DNA from: Arcobacter sp. | GTDB taxonomy: Bacteria > Campylobacterota > Campylobacteria > Campylobacterales > Arcobacteraceae | NCBI GenBank assembly: GCA_030635995.1 | Contig: DAOVXU010000058.1 | Location: 1-8,876 of the forward strand | Reading direction: 5' to 3' | DNA: 8,876 bases | Shown: positions 6,627 through 8,876 of the stretch, piece after piece | Layout of the letters: the number at the start of each line of letters is the position of its first letter | Position numbering within the stretch: the first letter of the stretch is position 1 | Program-made: the position numbers and the translations under genes | The notes under the pieces: model-generated | What the model saw: the letters and a program-made list of their open reading frames with translations, nothing else | Database searches by the model: none | Told to the model about the DNA's origin: nothing

Positions 6627-8831
6627 TTAATTCTCATTATCTATATTTAATTTAAAAATATTTCCATTTGAAGCATAATTTTTAAATTCTTTTGGTGAGG
6701 ATACTGAAAAACCACCTTTTATTAAAGATTCAAAATTACCAATTTTTATTTTTGATGCCATTAATCCAAATTCTATATCAATTATATCTGTATATTTAAA
6801 TTTACTATTATTTTTTATATATTTGGAATATTGCTTATTTATAAATAGTGTTATATCTATCTTATTTGTTTTTGTATTTAATTCTATATTTTCGATGCTA
6901 CCTATTTGAAAATATTGATAATAAATAGGTGCATTTAAAGATATATTTTTACCATTTATATGTGTTACTATCACTCTTAATCCATCTTTATATTTTGTAT
7001 TTATAGGATTGATAGAATCAATTTTATATACACTTTTAAAGCCATTATCAAGTGTATTTGTTACTAAATGTAGTTTATCTCCAAGTACCGTTGATGATAA
7101 ATTTTTTACACCATTTAAAGATATTTTAATCCCTTCCATATAGATTTTTGATTTTAGATTAAATAACTTTTTATATTTTTTATCAATTAAAAGAGTTGCT
7201 TTTATATTAGCATTTAATTCTATATTTTCAATTTTGCCAATCTCTATATTTTTATAAAAAAGAGAAGAGGTCTTTTTTAGATTATATCCATCTGCTAAAT
7301 TAAGTGTGATATTAAAGTGGGTATCATTCTTATTCTCTTTTTCTATCGCTTTTAGATTTTGATATATAGAAAATTTTCTATTATTTTTATTCTCTTTTTT
7401 ATCTTTAGTTATAAAAGATATACCACCTTTATATATTTGTTTAAATGAACCTATACTCATATTTAGGCCTGTATTTGATATATCTACATTTAAATCCTGA
7501 AGTTTATAAAATTGTGTAGAGTTGTTTATAAAGTGTTGGTACTGTTTATGTATAAATCCTATAGCTTTTTTACCATCATTATCTAAATATACTTTTTTTA
7601 TAAATCCTATCTCTATATTTTTATATAGAATTTTTTCATTTTTAGAAACTAAATCACTAAGAAAAGTTAAATCTATCCCTTTAAGATTTTGATTTTTATC
7701 ATATATTTTGACATTATAGCTATTTTTAATATCAGTTTTTTGAAGATAATTATTTGTTAAAATAATTTTTGCACCACTTAATATATTTTTGAGATTAAAA
7801 CTTTCTATATCTAATTTATTCTCTAAAAGATAAAAATTTGGATCTGTTTTAAGTAGATAAAAATATCTATTTTTAAACTTTATATATAACTCTTCTGTAT
7901 TTATTTTTTCATTATATTTACTTTTTATAACTTTTGCTACTATCTCATTATTATAATAAATATTTGATATATTTTGATTGTTATTAATGTTTAAAATTAT
8001 GATTTTATCACTGAAATATAGATCTTCTTTATTATTATATAAATAGTTTGTATTTTTATCTTTTATAGTTAAATCATTTATAAAACTAATAGAATTACTT
8101 AAAAGATTATTTATAGAGGCAATCTTTAAAGATAATTTTGTTGGTGAGATCTCTAAATCTACTGGATCAATTTTATAAAATAATGTTTTATCATTTACTA
8201 AATGGATATATTTTTTATAAATAAGGATTTGATAACTTAATTTATTAGTTTCTAATAACTTTTTATTTAAAATCTCACCTACTGTTATACTTTTATAAGT
8301 TATTTTTGTATTTTTAGTTATATCTCCATTTTGTGATAAAAGGGTTACTGTTTTTCCCTCTTTATTTGGTTTGGTTTCTTGGGTAGTAAAAACTTTTTTT
8401 ATAGATAATTTTTTCAATTTTTTTATATCTTTTGTAGCAGGAGATACCTCTATATAATTACCAGTTAAAACTGTCTCTAAATTTTCTATTTTATTAAGAT
8501 TTATAGTTGGTGAAACAATCCAAAATTTACTACCTTCTCTTATAAAATAATTGAATTCCTTATATATTTGAGCAGTTATTTTAAATCTTTTTAAATCTTT
8601 TTTATCAATACTCATAGATAATAGTTTACCTATTTTAAGACCTTGAAATTGAATATGGCTTTTAGCTACATTTAAACCTTTTATATCTTGTGTATATATT
8701 GTTATAATATTACCTTTTTGTTCAAAGTAATTTTCAAGCATACTATATGAGATAATAATAGCAACAATAGGTGCTAACCATGCAAGGATCATAGTTGATT
8801 TTTTTCTTTTAATTATTGGTTTTGTTGGCAC
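6627..8831 (-). CDS. PqiB/LetB-like multi-MCE-domain envelope lipid-transport protein
   Basis: A 734-residue protein of the MCE (MlaD) superfamily, close in style to PqiB. Such proteins are anchored in the inner membrane and form hexameric tubes across the periplasm for lipid movement between membranes. A basic N-terminus precedes one TM segment at about 14-32. The rest is a chain of repeats, each with a hydrophobic strand pair and a [YF]xxxxIG motif: IQFQGLKIG (60-68), ITYKSITVG (177-185), IYYNNEIVA (291-299), ILYKNIEIG (401-409), LFYKNIEIG (524-532), IYYQYFQIG (636-644). I count six MCE-like units at about 40-133, 159-252, 275-360, 383-476, 504-592 and 616-713. E. coli PqiB has three and LetB/YebT seven. 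Unit 3 lacks the usual Gly. Start GTG 8829-8831 is chosen for GGAGG four bases upstream; ATG 8790-8792 would lie at the edge of the TM and has no such site. A PqiA-type partner is expected upstream, outside the window. It may be co-transcribed with the kinase. Confidence 0.88.
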   Translation of the reverse strand: MPTKPIIKRKKSTMILAWLAPIVAIIISYSMLENYFEQKGNIITIYTQDIKGLNVAKSHIQFQGLKIGKLLSMSIDKKDLKRFKITAQIYKEFNYFIREGSKFWIVSPTINLNKIENLETVLTGNYIEVSPATKDIKKLKKLSIKKVFTTQETKPNKEGKTVTLLSQNGDITKNTKITYKSITVGEILNKKLLETNKLSYQILIYKKYIHLVNDKTLFYKIDPVDLEISPTKLSLKIASINNLLSNSISFINDLTIKDKNTNYLYNNKEDLYFSDKIIILNINNNQNISNIYYNNEIVAKVIKSKYNEKINTEELYIKFKNRYFYLLKTDPNFYLLENKLDIESFNLKNILSGAKIILTNNYLQKTDIKNSYNVKIYDKNQNLKGIDLTFLSDLVSKNEKILYKNIEIGFIKKVYLDNDGKKAIGFIHKQYQHFINNSTQFYKLQDLNVDISNTGLNMSIGSFKQIYKGGISFITKDKKENKNNRKFSIYQNLKAIEKENKNDTHFNITLNLADGYNLKKTSSLFYKNIEIGKIENIELNANIKATLLIDKKYKKLFNLKSKIYMEGIKISLNGVKNLSSTVLGDKLHLVTNTLDNGFKSVYKIDSINPINTKYKDGLRVIVTHINGKNISLNAPIYYQYFQIGSIENIELNTKTNKIDITLFINKQYSKYIKNNSKFKYTDIIDIEFGLMASKIKIGNFESLIKGGFSVSSPKEFKNYASNGNIFKLNIDNEN

Positions 8832-8835
8832 TTAT

Positions 8836-8840
8836 CCTCC
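8836..8840 (-). promoter_or_regulatory. Shine-Dalgarno site that fixes the GTG start of the MCE gene
   Basis: GGAGG on the minus strand, one of the strongest ribosome binding sites in this AT-rich window, stands four bases before GTG 8829-8831. It favours this start over the later ATG at 8790-8792. The spacing is short but acceptable. Confidence 0.6.
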
Positions 8841-8876
8841 ATATTAATTTTGTATCAAAGTTTTTATTTGCAAGAA

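Noticed and set aside
6470..6655. 61-codon plus-strand frame across the kinase start and MCE gene end
   Set aside because: Hydrophobic composition arises from being antisense to the TM1 coding of the kinase; no start signal was seen.

Overview
The window is AT-rich and looks like a chromosomal segment from a Campylobacterota bacterium, most like the Arcobacter group. This rests on codon usage, the kinase phosphoacceptor motif HQWRQPL common in that phylum, and the style of the MreC, riboflavin synthase and PqiB-like proteins. It is inference from protein style; no marker gene such as 16S is present. Every Trp codon read in the intact genes is TGG, and all six reading frames end in TAA or TAG, so the standard bacterial code applies.

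Layout: (1) 1-546, plus strand: the 3' part of mreC, interrupted by an in-frame TGA at 43-45. (2) 547-654: a spacer with a plausible promoter. (3) 655-2772, plus strand: a membrane sensor histidine kinase with a dCache-type sensor and a PAS domain. (4) 2773-2825: a short convergent gap without a convincing terminator. (5) Four minus-strand genes, transcribed right to left: an MCE-domain envelope protein with six MCE-like repeats (8831-6627), a second dCache histidine kinase without PAS (6588-4792), a DEAD-box RNA helicase (4749-3469) and riboflavin synthase ribE (3449-2826). The spacings are 38, 42 and 19 bp. Two promoter-like elements suggest the chain is not one simple operon: one lies directly before the second kinase and one before the helicase.

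How the genes may work together: the MCE protein is probably an inner-membrane-anchored periplasmic lipid-transport tube of the PqiB/LetB type. The kinase directly downstream could sense an envelope or small-molecule signal, but it has no response regulator in the window. The two kinases share near-identical catalytic motifs and sensor motifs at matching residue positions, so they are paralogues. They lie in convergent orientation around the helicase-ribE pair. The helicase and ribE probably share a transcript, with no obvious functional link.

No tRNA, rRNA, CRISPR array, insertion sequence or phage gene was seen. No wholly new system is evident. The items most worth checking are the interrupted mreC, the six-repeat MCE protein, and the possible leaderless start of the second kinase.
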